Translations under genes and position numbers: made by a program | The notes under the pieces: model-generated | What the model was told of the DNA's origin: nothing | Seen by the model: the letters and a program-made list of their open reading frames with translations, nothing else | Databases searched by the model: none | In this document: piece by piece, positions 1 through 7,990 of the stretch | Numbering within the stretch: position 1 is the first letter of the stretch | How the letters are laid out: each line of letters starts with the position of its first letter | Source: Dehalococcoidia bacterium | Lineage (GTDB): Bacteria; Chloroflexota; Dehalococcoidia; Lucifugimonadales; Lucifugimonadaceae | DNA: 35,162 nt | Direction of reading: 5' to 3' | Assembly: GCA_009693115.1 (NCBI GenBank) | Contig: SHXW01000024.1 | Location: 1-35,162, forward strand

Positions 1-84
1 AACGAATCGGCCCGCGCCGTCGAGATCGCCTCCGATGTGTTTGACTTCTGCCGCCAGCGCATCGCCGAGTTGCCTTCGGCATGA
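1..84 (+). CDS. C-terminal fragment of an unidentified protein
   Basis: An open frame enters from the left edge and ends at TGA 82-84. The 27 visible residues run from NESARAVEIA to RIAELPSA and look like an amphipathic C-terminal helix. No family can be named from this tail. It lies on the same strand as the Ldh-family gene that follows 174 nt later, so it could belong to the same transcription unit, but that gap is large. Confidence 0.5.
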   Translation, partial: NESARAVEIASDVFDFCRQRIAELPSA

Positions 85-217
85 CCCGCCGCCGTCTCCC
101 AGGCGCCCACGCCGCCGTTCCGAACCCGTCGGGTGAGGAATATGGGCCGGTGGCTGGTCTGGTCGGCTCAAGCCACGCCACCGTGCTAGCATTGCGCCGC
201 TTTCAAGGAATGAAAAC

Positions 218-234
218 GGGCGCGCACCGCGCCC
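218..234 (+). promoter_or_regulatory. GC-rich hairpin ahead of the Ldh-family gene
   Basis: GGGCGCG (218-224) and CGCGCCC (228-234) are perfect arms around a 3-nt loop, ending 24 nt before the start codon and just upstream of the AGGAG at 243-247. It could be a leader hairpin or an operator. In sequence this rich in G and C it may also be chance. The rest of 85-258 shows no convincing promoter. Confidence 0.25.
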
Positions 235-258
235 ATCTCAGCAGGAGCTCTCTTAAAC

Positions 259-1359
259 ATGCTTGAACGATTTCAGGTGCCCCAGGAAGACCGCGTCTAT
301 GTGCAGGAGCCGAAGGCCCGGCAGGCAACCGAGAAGGTCTTTTTGAAGATGGGCCTCTCCAAGGCCGACGCCGCCCTTTCCGCGGACGTTCTTATATACG
401 CCGACATTAATGGCGTGGACACCCACGGCGTCTCAAACATGCTCCGCATGTATGTCCAGGCGTACAACAAGGGCGAGCAGAACCCCCGGCCCAGGTGGAA
501 GGTCACGCACGACTTCGGTGCGACAGCCACCATAGACGGCGATAACGGCCTCGGCCTCCACCTTGCCCCGAAGGCAATGGATCTGGCAATCGAAAAGGCC
601 GACAAGTACGGCGTCGGTTCGACGTGCCTCCTGAACGCCGGGCACATCGGCGCCCTCGGCTACTTCGCCCGGCAGGCAGCAGCGAAGAACATGGTCGGCA
701 TGGTGATGAACGGCGGCGGCGGCTTCGCCATGCTGCCCACATACGGCGCAGAGCCTCGCTTCGGCACCAACCCCTTCGCCTGGGCCGCTCCTGCCAGAAA
801 ACAGCCCGACTTCTGCCTGGACGTTGCCACAACACAGGTGGCCGGCAACAAGATCCGCCTGCTCCAGCGCATGGACCACCCCCTGCTCCCCGGCTGGCTC
901 GCCCGCCCGGACGGATCGCCCATCATGCAGGAGGAGAAGGTCCCGGAGGAGGACATCCGCAGCGAACAGAGGCACTGGTACATGCTGCCCTTCGGTGGCA
1001 CACGCGAGAACGGCTCACACAAGGGTTATGGTCTCGCCTGCGTCGTGGACATCATGGGCCCGATCATGTCTGGCAATGGGCCGGGGTTCATCACGAACAA
1101 GGCGGGGTCGAACTTCACGGCATGGAAGATTTCCGCATTCACCGACCTGGAAAAGTTCAAAGATGACATGGACGCCTTCCTGGACGGCCTTGCGAAGACG
1201 AAGCCAGCGCCCGGCCACGACCGCGTGTTCTATGCGGGCCTGCCCGAGCACGAAGAGCGCCTGAAACGCCTGAAAGAGGGCATCCCGTACCACAAGGAAG
1301 TCATCGACTGGTTCCACACCATCTCGAACGAGTTGAACCTGGGGATCAAGCTGCCCTAG
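259..1359 (+). CDS. Ldh family oxidoreductase (LDH2/MDH2-type NAD(P)-dependent dehydrogenase)
   Basis: This 366-residue cytosolic dehydrogenase belongs to the LDH2/MDH2 family, which reduces 2-oxoacids or oxidises 2-hydroxyacids (malate, lactate, ureidoglycolate, 2,3-diketogulonate types) with NAD(P)H. Visible motifs are the N-terminal DTHGVSN (54-60) with its catalytic-type His, the NAGHIGALGYF segment (126-136), GTNPFAWAAP (169-178), and the nucleotide-binding KGYGLA (255-260). Length is normal for the family, with a slightly long C-terminus (to 366). ATG 259 is preceded by AGGAG at 243-247 with an 11-nt spacer. The substrate cannot be read from sequence; the neighbouring sugar-oxidation genes make a sugar-derived 2-keto acid plausible. 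Confidence 0.9.
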   Translation: MLERFQVPQEDRVYVQEPKARQATEKVFLKMGLSKADAALSADVLIYADINGVDTHGVSNMLRMYVQAYNKGEQNPRPRWKVTHDFGATATIDGDNGLGLHLAPKAMDLAIEKADKYGVGSTCLLNAGHIGALGYFARQAAAKNMVGMVMNGGGGFAMLPTYGAEPRFGTNPFAWAAPARKQPDFCLDVATTQVAGNKIRLLQRMDHPLLPGWLARPDGSPIMQEEKVPEEDIRSEQRHWYMLPFGGTRENGSHKGYGLACVVDIMGPIMSGNGPGFITNKAGSNFTAWKISAFTDLEKFKDDMDAFLDGLAKTKPAPGHDRVFYAGLPEHEERLKRLKEGIPYHKEVIDWFHTISNELNLGIKLP

Positions 1360-1365
1360 CCAGTT

Positions 1366-1385
1366 CTCTTCCCATCAGGAGAGGG
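1366..1385. repeat. Degenerate member of the CCCTCTCCC-type palindromic repeat
   Basis: CTCTTCCC (1366-1373) and GGAGAGGG (1378-1385) form an imperfect inverted repeat just after the Ldh-family stop codon. It resembles the better copies at 17,672, 19,903 and 34,884. It may also act as a weak terminator. Confidence 0.35.
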
Positions 1386-1500
1386 TTCATGTGCGGGCAT
1401 CCTCAACAACGCCGGTAGTCCCGCACCCGTTCACCCGGGTTCCAGCGCGCCGGGAAGGGACCTGACATTCTGACGATAGCCAGCAATGCTGGAGCGGCGT

Positions 1501-1530
1501 CAGATCCCCCGGCTTCGCTCGGGATGAGGG
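1501..1530. repeat. Dispersed repeat, family B (GATCC..GGCTTCGCTCGGGATGA type)
   Basis: The stretch contains GATCCCCC followed by GGCTTCGCTCGGGATGA. It resembles intergenic copies at 5,383, 16,452, 17,651 and 22,355, all of which share a GAT.CTTCG..CTCAGRATGAC core. It lies between the convergent Ldh-family and MDR genes. Confidence 0.45.
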
Positions 1531-1558
1531 TGTTGCCTGCCTGTGGGCCATCGCAACC

Positions 1559-2614
1559 CTATGCGTTCACGACGACGCGTATCGCGTTCGATGTGCGCTT
1601 ATCCTCCGCCGCGGCGAAGGCTTCTGAAATGCGTTCGAGAGGGAAGTGGTGCGTGATGATTGGCTCCGGCTGAACTCGGCCGTCCGCCACAAGCCCCATC
1701 GCCGTCGCGTATTCGGATACACCCTTCCAGTTCGACAGGCTGTTCGACCACCTGACCGTCAGTTCCCGTGTCATCGCCATGCTCGCGTCGATGGCCTGCG
1801 GCTGGTTGAACACGCCCATGACGCTCGCCGTACCGCCACGGCGCGCCAGCGACATCGCCACTCCCAGCACCTGCTCGCTCCCGCCTACGGTTTCGACCAC
1901 CACGTCTGCGCCCTCCCCGCCCGTCAGCTTCATAACTGCCTGCGCCGGGTCGGCCTCTCTCGCCACGACCACATCGTCTGCGGCACCGCAGCGCACTGCC
2001 ACGTCCAGTGGATGGCGTCGCGTGCCCACCATGATGACCCGCTTCGCGCCCCACGCCTTCGCCACCTGCCCAAGAGTCAGTGCGATGGCCCCTGCGCCGA
2101 CGATAGCGAGTGTCTCGTTCCCGCCAACGGGCGTGCGGCCAAGCGTATGCACGGCACATGCGTAACAGTCGAGCAGCACCGCGGCATCGAACGAAACGTG
2201 GTCGGGGAGCGGGTGGACATTGGTGGCCTTGCAGACGTCGTACTCAGAGAAGCCGTGGCTGGCATGCAGGTGGCCCCCTGCCATCCCACGGTCCGCGCAG
2301 AGCTGCGACTGGCCCTCAGTGCAGTGGCGGCACTTTCCACAGCCGATCAGGTGCTCTCCCTCGATGCCGACCCTCTGCCCCACTTTGAGACTGGTCACGC
2401 CATGCCCCAGCGCAGCGATCTCACCGCCGAGTTCATGGCCCTGTTCCCACGGCGGTGTGAACCGCGCCTGCCGGTTGCCGCGGTAGTTGTGGAGGTCCGA
2501 TCCGCAGACGCCCCCCGCCTTGATCTTGACGAGGACCTCGCCCGGCCCCGGCGTGGGCGTCGGGATGTCCTCGACCCTTATGTCCTTGCCGCCGTAAAAC
2601 CGTGCCGCTTTCAT
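1559..2614 (-). CDS. Zinc-dependent alcohol/polyol dehydrogenase (MDR superfamily)
   Basis: This 351-residue medium-chain dehydrogenase oxidises an alcohol or sugar hydroxyl with NAD(P)+. Catalytic zinc ligands are visible as C37 (GVCGSD) and H60-E61 (GHE). The structural zinc loop is GCGKCRHCTEGQSQLC, with Cys 92, 95, 98 and 106. The Rossmann motif is GAGAIA (173-178). The frame is open 14 codons further upstream, but ATG at 2614 is preferred: the protein then begins MKAARFYGG, typical of the family, and an AAGGGA ribosome site sits about 9 nt ahead. It lies last in the minus-strand block, 192 nt after the MFS gene. The family resembles sorbitol, threonine and L-idonate-type dehydrogenases; the substrate is not determinable. 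Confidence 0.9.
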   Translation of the reverse strand: MKAARFYGGKDIRVEDIPTPTPGPGEVLVKIKAGGVCGSDLHNYRGNRQARFTPPWEQGHELGGEIAALGHGVTSLKVGQRVGIEGEHLIGCGKCRHCTEGQSQLCADRGMAGGHLHASHGFSEYDVCKATNVHPLPDHVSFDAAVLLDCYACAVHTLGRTPVGGNETLAIVGAGAIALTLGQVAKAWGAKRVIMVGTRRHPLDVAVRCGAADDVVVAREADPAQAVMKLTGGEGADVVVETVGGSEQVLGVAMSLARRGGTASVMGVFNQPQAIDASMAMTRELTVRWSNSLSNWKGVSEYATAMGLVADGRVQPEPIITHHFPLERISEAFAAAEDKRTSNAIRVVVNA

Positions 2615-2806
2615 GGTCGCTATCCCTTCAACTGGGTTGACGCATGGAGATGTCACATCAAACCGCCGTCTGGACTATGTCACTTCCGAGTCCTCCCAGT
2701 GTGCCGGGAGCTGAACGAATGTGTTCGCCGCCGTTGACAACTGGCTCTGATGGTGGTGCCGCGCCCGGATGGCACCCGGCAGAAAAAGAGGATCGGGGAC
2801 GGTCTG

Positions 2807-4120
2807 CTAATGAGTCGCAGCGGCCTGGCGCTTCACCGCGGGGACGACGAATGCCAGCAGCGCGCCCGATGCCGACAGGCCCACAGCGAACCACACGACG
2901 CCGTGGAACCCGGCCGACTGGTTGATCGCCCCGGCTATAAGAGGCGCGACCGCCCCTATGGCCGATCCCCCTGCGAACAGCAGGGCGGTCGAAGTGCCCT
3001 CGGACCCTTTCTCGGTGGCGTCCATGGCCGCCGCCGCTATGATCGGCATCACCGCGAACAGGACAATGCCCAGCAAGCCGAGCGCCACTGCCAGCCCCGC
3101 ACCTTCGTCCGCCCAGAGGAAAGTGAACATCAGCGCGGTGCCTATGCTCATGGCGGTGACAATCACAGGCCTCCGGCCAATCCTGTCCGATAGCCGCCCC
3201 ATGAAGGGTGTCGAGGCGATTCCCGCCACAGTGAGCAGCGCAATGTGGGCGCCCTGGGCCTGCTTGCTATACCCGAGCACGTCATTCATGTAAATGACGA
3301 GGAAGACAACGAACGATGAGTGTGCCGCTCCACGCAGCGCGTGCACGCCCGTCATGCCCAGCACCCGCCCGTTACGCGCCAGCCGCGCCGAGGTCCTGAC
3401 GTACTGTCTGAGGCTGATCCGTTTCTCCGCCACGGCACCCTTGCCCATGAGCGCCATCACTGTCACGGATGTCACCGCGGCCGGTACGACGACGATGAAT
3501 GCGACCACTCTCCAACTGAGGCCCGACCATTCGATGGCCCAGAAGCTGAGACCGCCGAGTAGCAGGCCCGTGACCACGGGCGAGATCGTGTCGCCCGCCT
3601 GCGCGCCCGTCAGGTGCATGGCCACAGCCAGGCCGCGCTTTTCCGGGTAGCGCGTGGCGAGGGATGCTATGGCCGGCGAGTGCCACCAACTGGCTCCCGT
3701 GGCCATGACCGCCCCGGCCAGCACGATCATCCAATACGACTGCGAAACAGCGATCAGAAAGTAGCCGGTGGCAACGGACAACATGCTCAACGTAAGCATG
3801 AGCGCCACGCGGCGGCGGAACATGTCTGTCAATATGCCCGCCGGGACGTTGGTGACCCCGGAGGCTATCTGTTGCGCTGCGAAGATTCCACCCACGGCCA
3901 CATCGCTCAGAGCAAACGCTGCCCGCACCTCCGGCATGAGGATCAGCCATGCGTTCTGACAGAAGTGCTTTACGCCATGGCCTGCCGCGAGCCCCCACAT
4001 CAGTCGCGACGAGACTCGCCCGCCCGACGTCATCGGGAGTCCGGGGGCGTCGGCGCGTCCTTGCGCCCCCGCCGACGCCAGGGTGGTTGCCCCGGTTGTG
4101 CTCTGAGAGCTATCTGGCAT
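2807..4120 (-). CDS. MFS transporter
   Basis: This 437-residue inner-membrane carrier of the major facilitator superfamily has about 12 predicted hydrophobic segments in two halves. A loop motif MGRLSDRIGRRP (about 307-318) marks the second half and AGILTDMFRRR (94-104) the first, both variants of MFS motif A. The first ~40 residues are polar (Ser/Thr/Ala/Gly) and precede the first membrane segment; an internal Met (residue 30) is an alternative start, since no strong ribosome site precedes ATG 4120. It starts only 20 nt after the lactonase stop, so the two are probably co-transcribed. Import of a sugar acid or lactone is the natural inference from that pairing. Confidence 0.88.
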   Translation of the reverse strand: MPDSSQSTTGATTLASAGAQGRADAPGLPMTSGGRVSSRLMWGLAAGHGVKHFCQNAWLILMPEVRAAFALSDVAVGGIFAAQQIASGVTNVPAGILTDMFRRRVALMLTLSMLSVATGYFLIAVSQSYWMIVLAGAVMATGASWWHSPAIASLATRYPEKRGLAVAMHLTGAQAGDTISPVVTGLLLGGLSFWAIEWSGLSWRVVAFIVVVPAAVTSVTVMALMGKGAVAEKRISLRQYVRTSARLARNGRVLGMTGVHALRGAAHSSFVVFLVIYMNDVLGYSKQAQGAHIALLTVAGIASTPFMGRLSDRIGRRPVIVTAMSIGTALMFTFLWADEGAGLAVALGLLGIVLFAVMPIIAAAAMDATEKGSEGTSTALLFAGGSAIGAVAPLIAGAINQSAGFHGVVWFAVGLSASGALLAFVVPAVKRQAAATH

Positions 4121-4140
4121 TTTTGCTCAGGTCTTGCACC

Positions 4141-5232
4141 CTAGCGCTCCGAAAGGAACTCCAGACAGACGGGCATCGGGACAGCGGTAACCGCGCCCGA
4201 GGCGTGTAACCTGCCGGTCGCCTGGTCAATGCGGAACGTGACGATGGAGTCCGAGTCCTGGTTCGCGGCCAGGAGCCACTGACCCGTCGGGTCTATGGCA
4301 AAGTTGCGTGGCGTCTTACCGTTCGTGGGCTCGTTACCAAGCGAGGTCAGCCGCCCGGTCGCCTGGTCAACCGAGAACATGGCGATCGAGTGGTGCCCCC
4401 GGTTCGACCCATACAACCACAGCCCGTTCGGGTGTACGTGGACGTCAGCGGTCGTGTTTGACCCCGCCCAGCCGGCAGGAAGAGTGGGCACGGTCTGTAT
4501 CTCCGTCAGCGCGCCCGTGGTCTGGTTGTAATTGAACGCCGTGACGGTGTTGCCGAGTTCATTTATGACATAGGCATAGCGGCCGTTCGGGTGGAAATCA
4601 AAGTGGCGCGGGCCTGCGCCAGGAGCTGTCTTTACGGCGCCCCCCCGCGACAGTTTGCCCGCCCCGGCGTCCAGTTTGTAAGTTATGACCTCGTCCCGGC
4701 CCAGGTCGGCGATGAATACAAACTTGTTGTCCGGAGACAGTGTGGCGGAGTGAGCGTGGGCCCGGTCCTGCCGCTTCGGGTCAACCTTCGCAGGGCCATC
4801 GTGCTGGTGGAAGTCCGAGGCCGCGCCGAGCGACCCATCGTCCTTCACCGGCAGGACTGTGACCGCGCCGCCGTGATAGTTCGCCACGATCAGGTTGCGT
4901 CCGGTGAGGTCAACGACAAGGTGACACGGACCCGCGCTCCTGGTCGGCTGCGTATTCAGCTGTGTGAGCACGCCTTTAGATCTGTCTATGGCGTACGCCG
5001 TCACCGCACCGCCCGAGGTGTTGTCCTTCTCCGCGATCTCAGCGCAGGCGTATAGGAACCGCGCGTTGGGGTGTATCGCCAGAAAAGACGGGTTGACCAC
5101 GCCCGAGGCCTCGCCCACAGCGGTCAGCGTACCCATCACAGAGTCAAATCGATGGATATAGATGCCCTTGCTCTTGCTCGGCGGGCGTGTGTATGTCCCT
5201 GTGAACACCCAGTACGACTTGGAGACGGTCAT
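4141..5232 (-). CDS. Lactonase family protein (7-bladed beta-propeller, 6-phosphogluconolactonase-like)
   Basis: This 363-residue protein belongs to the YbhE/Pgl-type propeller lactonases. Repeated blade signatures are visible, such as HPNARFLYA, SPDNKFVFIADLGRD, HPNGRYAYVINE, HPNGLWLYGSNRG and DPTGQWLLAANQDSD, spaced about 50 residues apart around the whole chain. Such enzymes hydrolyse sugar lactones; family members also act on carboxymuconolactone-type substrates. ATG 5232 is chosen over an upstream in-frame ATG (5277) because GAAGGAGT lies immediately ahead of it and the protein then begins MTVSKSYWVFTGTYT, the usual N-terminus. No signal peptide is seen, so it is cytosolic. It heads a likely two-gene operon with the MFS gene. 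Confidence 0.9.
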   Translation of the reverse strand: MTVSKSYWVFTGTYTRPPSKSKGIYIHRFDSVMGTLTAVGEASGVVNPSFLAIHPNARFLYACAEIAEKDNTSGGAVTAYAIDRSKGVLTQLNTQPTRSAGPCHLVVDLTGRNLIVANYHGGAVTVLPVKDDGSLGAASDFHQHDGPAKVDPKRQDRAHAHSATLSPDNKFVFIADLGRDEVITYKLDAGAGKLSRGGAVKTAPGAGPRHFDFHPNGRYAYVINELGNTVTAFNYNQTTGALTEIQTVPTLPAGWAGSNTTADVHVHPNGLWLYGSNRGHHSIAMFSVDQATGRLTSLGNEPTNGKTPRNFAIDPTGQWLLAANQDSDSIVTFRIDQATGRLHASGAVTAVPMPVCLEFLSER

Positions 5233-5342
5233 CGCTGACTCCTTCGACCAATCCACAGATGGGTCAGATGAGCACACACAGGGTTGAGATTATTGGCCAG
5301 CCGGGTCGTTTCGCTGCATCTGGTTTTATCACCCCGAGTAAT

Positions 5343-5396
5343 AGAGAGGGATCTGGCACGGGGCCAATCGTACGCCACCGCCCCAGATCCCTCTCT
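5343..5396. repeat. Long inverted repeat (14-bp perfect arms) overlapping a family B repeat
   Basis: AGAGAGGGATCTGG (5343-5356) is matched by CCAGATCCCTCTCT (5383-5396) across 26 nt. The right arm runs into a family B repeat (CTGCGCTCAGGTTCGGAATGACC, to about 5421). The structure lies in the 263-nt gap between the Gfo/Idh stop and the lactonase start, both on the minus strand. It could terminate the first transcript or be a mobile palindromic unit. No T-run follows on either strand. Confidence 0.6.
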
Positions 5397-5495
5397 TCTC
5401 TGCGCTCAGGTTCGGAATGACCAGCCTGTCGAAGGCCGTAATCAAAACCTATTCGTCTATTTCTTTGCCATCTGCGAAAACGTTCGTTCTTCGCC

Positions 5496-6557
5496 CTACT
5501 TCTTGATGATCACTTCGCGTCCGGTTTCCTGGGACGTCTCTGAAGCCTCCAGGATTTCCATCACATTGCGGCCGTGCATCTGCGGCACAGGCGTGTCGGC
5601 ATCGCCGCGACGCAGGGAGTCCACGAAGGCCTGCACCTCGTCCACGAGGCTGTTGTCGTTGTTATCGCAGGGGATTTCCTTCCAGGTGCCCTGAGGCGTA
5701 TCGCCGATCCAGACTCCGGTCGCCTGGCCCTGCCCGCGCCCGTAAGCGATGCGCATACGAACCATGCCCTTCGTCAGGAAATAGTCAGCTCCGTATTCGG
5801 TCGCACCCTTGTCCCAGGCAAAGCGCGCCAGCGTGGCCGCAATACCGGACTTGAAGCGGAGAAAGAGCATGCCCGTGTCGTCGCAGGGCAGTTCAGGGTG
5901 TGTGATCGAACCCACCTTTGCCGAGACGCTGTAGACATCGTTCCCAGCTATCCACAACGTGCGGTCGAGCTGGTGCGTCCCATCCATCTGGCCCATCCCG
6001 CCGCCCAACTTGCGGTCCAGCATCCACTTGGGACGGGTCTCGGGCTGATAGGGCTTGTGCCAGTAGTCATAAACCATGACCAGGTTGCCGAGGTCACCGG
6101 AGTCTATTACCGCCTTCGCCTTCGCCACAGCCGGATAGTAGCGCTGCGTGTGAGCAGTCATGAGTTTCACGCCGGCCTTCTTCGCCGCGGCCAGCATCTC
6201 ATCGCACTCGGCCAGTGTGACGGCCATCGGCTTTTCGATGTAAATGTGTTTCCCGGCCTTCGCCGCGTCTATTGCCGCCTTCTTGTGCAGCCAGTGCGGC
6301 AGCGTGCCGATGATGAAGTCAACCTCCGGCATGGCGAGGGCCTCTTTATAATCAGCCACGAACTCGATGCCCGGGTGCTTCTTCTTCAGGGGCGCTACCT
6401 GTTCTTCACGTGGCTCCGCGACCACGACGACCTCCGCGCCCTTGATCTTGTTTACAACGTCTATGTAACTGCCACCGATCCGCCCCGTGCCAAGCACGGC
6501 GACGCCGAGGGTCCTGGTGGTCTTGCCTGATGACTTTGCTGGTGTCTTTCCTGTCAC
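5496..6557 (-). CDS. Gfo/Idh/MocA family oxidoreductase
   Basis: This is a sugar or inositol dehydrogenase-type protein of 353 residues with an N-terminal Rossmann fold, VAVLGTGRIGG (19-29), the EKPMAVT motif (108-114) whose Lys is catalytic in the family, and a C-terminal domain with GGGMGQMDGTHQLD, the family's active-site His region. It would oxidise or reduce a pyranose or inositol hydroxyl with NAD(P). The frame opens at ATG 6614, but GTG 6557 is preferred because AGGAG (complement of 6567-6571) sits 9 nt ahead and it removes a poorly conserved leader. The ATG remains possible. It ends KKK-rich (EVIIKK). Its position upstream of lactonase and MFS fits oxidation of a sugar to a lactone that the next gene opens. 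Confidence 0.88.
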   Translation of the reverse strand: MTGKTPAKSSGKTTRTLGVAVLGTGRIGGSYIDVVNKIKGAEVVVVAEPREEQVAPLKKKHPGIEFVADYKEALAMPEVDFIIGTLPHWLHKKAAIDAAKAGKHIYIEKPMAVTLAECDEMLAAAKKAGVKLMTAHTQRYYPAVAKAKAVIDSGDLGNLVMVYDYWHKPYQPETRPKWMLDRKLGGGMGQMDGTHQLDRTLWIAGNDVYSVSAKVGSITHPELPCDDTGMLFLRFKSGIAATLARFAWDKGATEYGADYFLTKGMVRMRIAYGRGQGQATGVWIGDTPQGTWKEIPCDNNDNSLVDEVQAFVDSLRRGDADTPVPQMHGRNVMEILEASETSQETGREVIIKK

Positions 6558-6695
6558 CGTTTTATGCTCCTGCTTTAGTAAGCCCTTCACATTGGGAAGG
6601 GTGGTATGGGCCATGTTTGAGGGCCGGTGTCAATTGCCGCCCGCGTAAGCAGATCAGCAGGTCATTGTAAACCTGAGCCTGTCAGGGAGGCGTAA

Positions 6696-7280
6696 TTGTC
6701 AGTCAAAGCTGAGCTACGCACGGTTGTCTATCTCCTCCGTCATGCTGAGAGCGCACCCGACCACCGCGTCCCGGAGATGGACCGGCCACTGAGCGCAAGA
6801 GGCCGCCAGCAAGCTTTGGACCTGGTGCCTGCGCTGTCGCTCCTGGGCATTGAGTACGTCTGGTCGAGCCCATACCCGCGCGCCATCAACACTGCGCGGC
6901 CCTTTGCGCACGCCCATGGTCTCAAGATCAGCCTGCATCTGGATCTGCGGGAAAGGAAGCTGGCCGGGAAGCCCGTGTCAGACTTCCGGGCGTTGTTGCT
7001 GAAGACATGGGAGGACTTCCAACTCGCAGTCCCCGGCGGAGAGTCCAGTTCGGAGTGTCAGGCCCGTGTCAGGCGGGCAGTGGATGAACTGGCAGCAGGG
7101 CACACTGGCTCGACTCTGCTGCTCGCGTCGCACGGGAACGCGCTTGCCCTGTACCTGAACAGCATCGATTCATCGTTCGGCTTCGACGGCTGGGCGGCGA
7201 TGAAGAAACCGGACATGTTCAGGGTTGTAGTTTCGGGCGGCGCACACTCCTGGGACAGAATGTGGAACTGCAACACGTAG
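6696..7280 (+). CDS. Histidine phosphatase family protein
   Basis: This 194-residue cytosolic phosphatase of the phosphoglycerate mutase/SixA superfamily has the phosphohistidine motif LLRHAES (13-19, R15-H16), PLSARGRQQA (31-40), SSPYPRA with R62, an acidic residue in LRERKLAG (about E87) and the second catalytic His in ASHGN (H146). It has RHAE rather than RHGE, as is common in SixA/CobC-like members. The start is TTG 6696, supported by GGGAGG at 6685-6690 with a 5-nt spacer; no better ATG exists before the motif. It is divergent from the Gfo/Idh gene and shares a short intergenic region with it. Substrate unknown. Confidence 0.88.
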   Translation: MSVKAELRTVVYLLRHAESAPDHRVPEMDRPLSARGRQQALDLVPALSLLGIEYVWSSPYPRAINTARPFAHAHGLKISLHLDLRERKLAGKPVSDFRALLLKTWEDFQLAVPGGESSSECQARVRRAVDELAAGHTGSTLLLASHGNALALYLNSIDSSFGFDGWAAMKKPDMFRVVVSGGAHSWDRMWNCNT

Positions 7281-7306
7281 GCGCCCCGCAATTGCAGGCC
7301 GCCGCT

Positions 7307-7990
7307 CTATAGTCCGAGCAGCGGCCCGAGTTCCGTCACGCTTTCGATGACAACATCCGGGCGTGGCGCATCAAAGTCATATGTGCGCCCCATATGCATC
7401 CATGCCGTCTTCATTCCCACGCCGTGTGCGCCCTTGATATCGGTGTACGGGTTGTCCCCCACGAAAAGGATCTGCGAGTACGGGGTCCCGTTCAGGCCTA
7501 GCAACCGCACGGCCTCGTGATAGATGACAGCGTCGGGCTTTTCGGCACCGAATATCTTCGACGCCAGGACAAACGGGATGACCTCCGTAAGGCCGACCTT
7601 TTCGACCTTTCTGAACTGGTAGCTGTCACCGTTCGTGACGACGCCCCAGGGGGTTCTTGCCTTGTTCAGAGCGGCCAGAAACCCTTTCACACCGGGCAGC
7701 GGGGCCATGCCCTCGACGATCTTTTCGAAGTAATAGCGGCGGTGCGTTTCCGGGTCGCTCTTCACACCCGGCCAGCGGTGCATGATCGCGACTATCGCGG
7801 CACGGGGGTCTGTGGCGTTATTGGGCGATAGCGACCAGAAGAAGTCCCATGCCTCTGCCCACGAGGTGTTCTGATTGATGCCCGGCTGTTCTTCGTAAAA
7901 CCGCCGGTAGGCATATTCGTACGCTGACCGCCGATCCACAAGCGTGTCATCCAGATCAAACAGGGCCGCTTTAAGTCTTGGAGCGCTCAA
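7307..7990 (-). CDS. HAD family hydrolase
   Basis: This haloacid dehalogenase-superfamily phosphatase of about 227 residues has motif I FDLDDTL (nucleophile Asp and the +2 Asp near residues 12 and 14), motif II VVTNGDS, a Lys in FGAEKPD (motif III), and motif IV FVGDNPYTDIKGA. A helical cap lies between motifs I and II, as in the subfamily I enzymes. The TTG at 7990 overlaps the stop of the upstream dehydratase gene (TTGA), giving translational coupling and a normal N-terminus (MSAPRLKAALFDLDD). A GTG at 8023 is an alternative that would overlap by 37 nt. Coupling suggests it dephosphorylates a metabolite in the same pathway, which is inference. Confidence 0.87.
   Translation of the reverse strand: MSAPRLKAALFDLDDTLVDRRSAYEYAYRRFYEEQPGINQNTSWAEAWDFFWSLSPNNATDPRAAIVAIMHRWPGVKSDPETHRRYYFEKIVEGMAPLPGVKGFLAALNKARTPWGVVTNGDSYQFRKVEKVGLTEVIPFVLASKIFGAEKPDAVIYHEAVRLLGLNGTPYSQILFVGDNPYTDIKGAHGVGMKTAWMHMGRTYDFDAPRPDVVIESVTELGPLLGL

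Noticed and set aside
1646-2737. A 363-codon open frame on the plus strand opposite the MDR gene
   Set aside because: Its translation is rich in His, Arg, Pro and Cys with no domain; it mirrors a conserved dehydrogenase and arises from high GC.
5574-6530. A 318-codon open frame on the plus strand opposite the Gfo/Idh gene
   Set aside because: It overlaps nearly all of a well-supported family member in antisense, with low-quality composition and no ribosome site.
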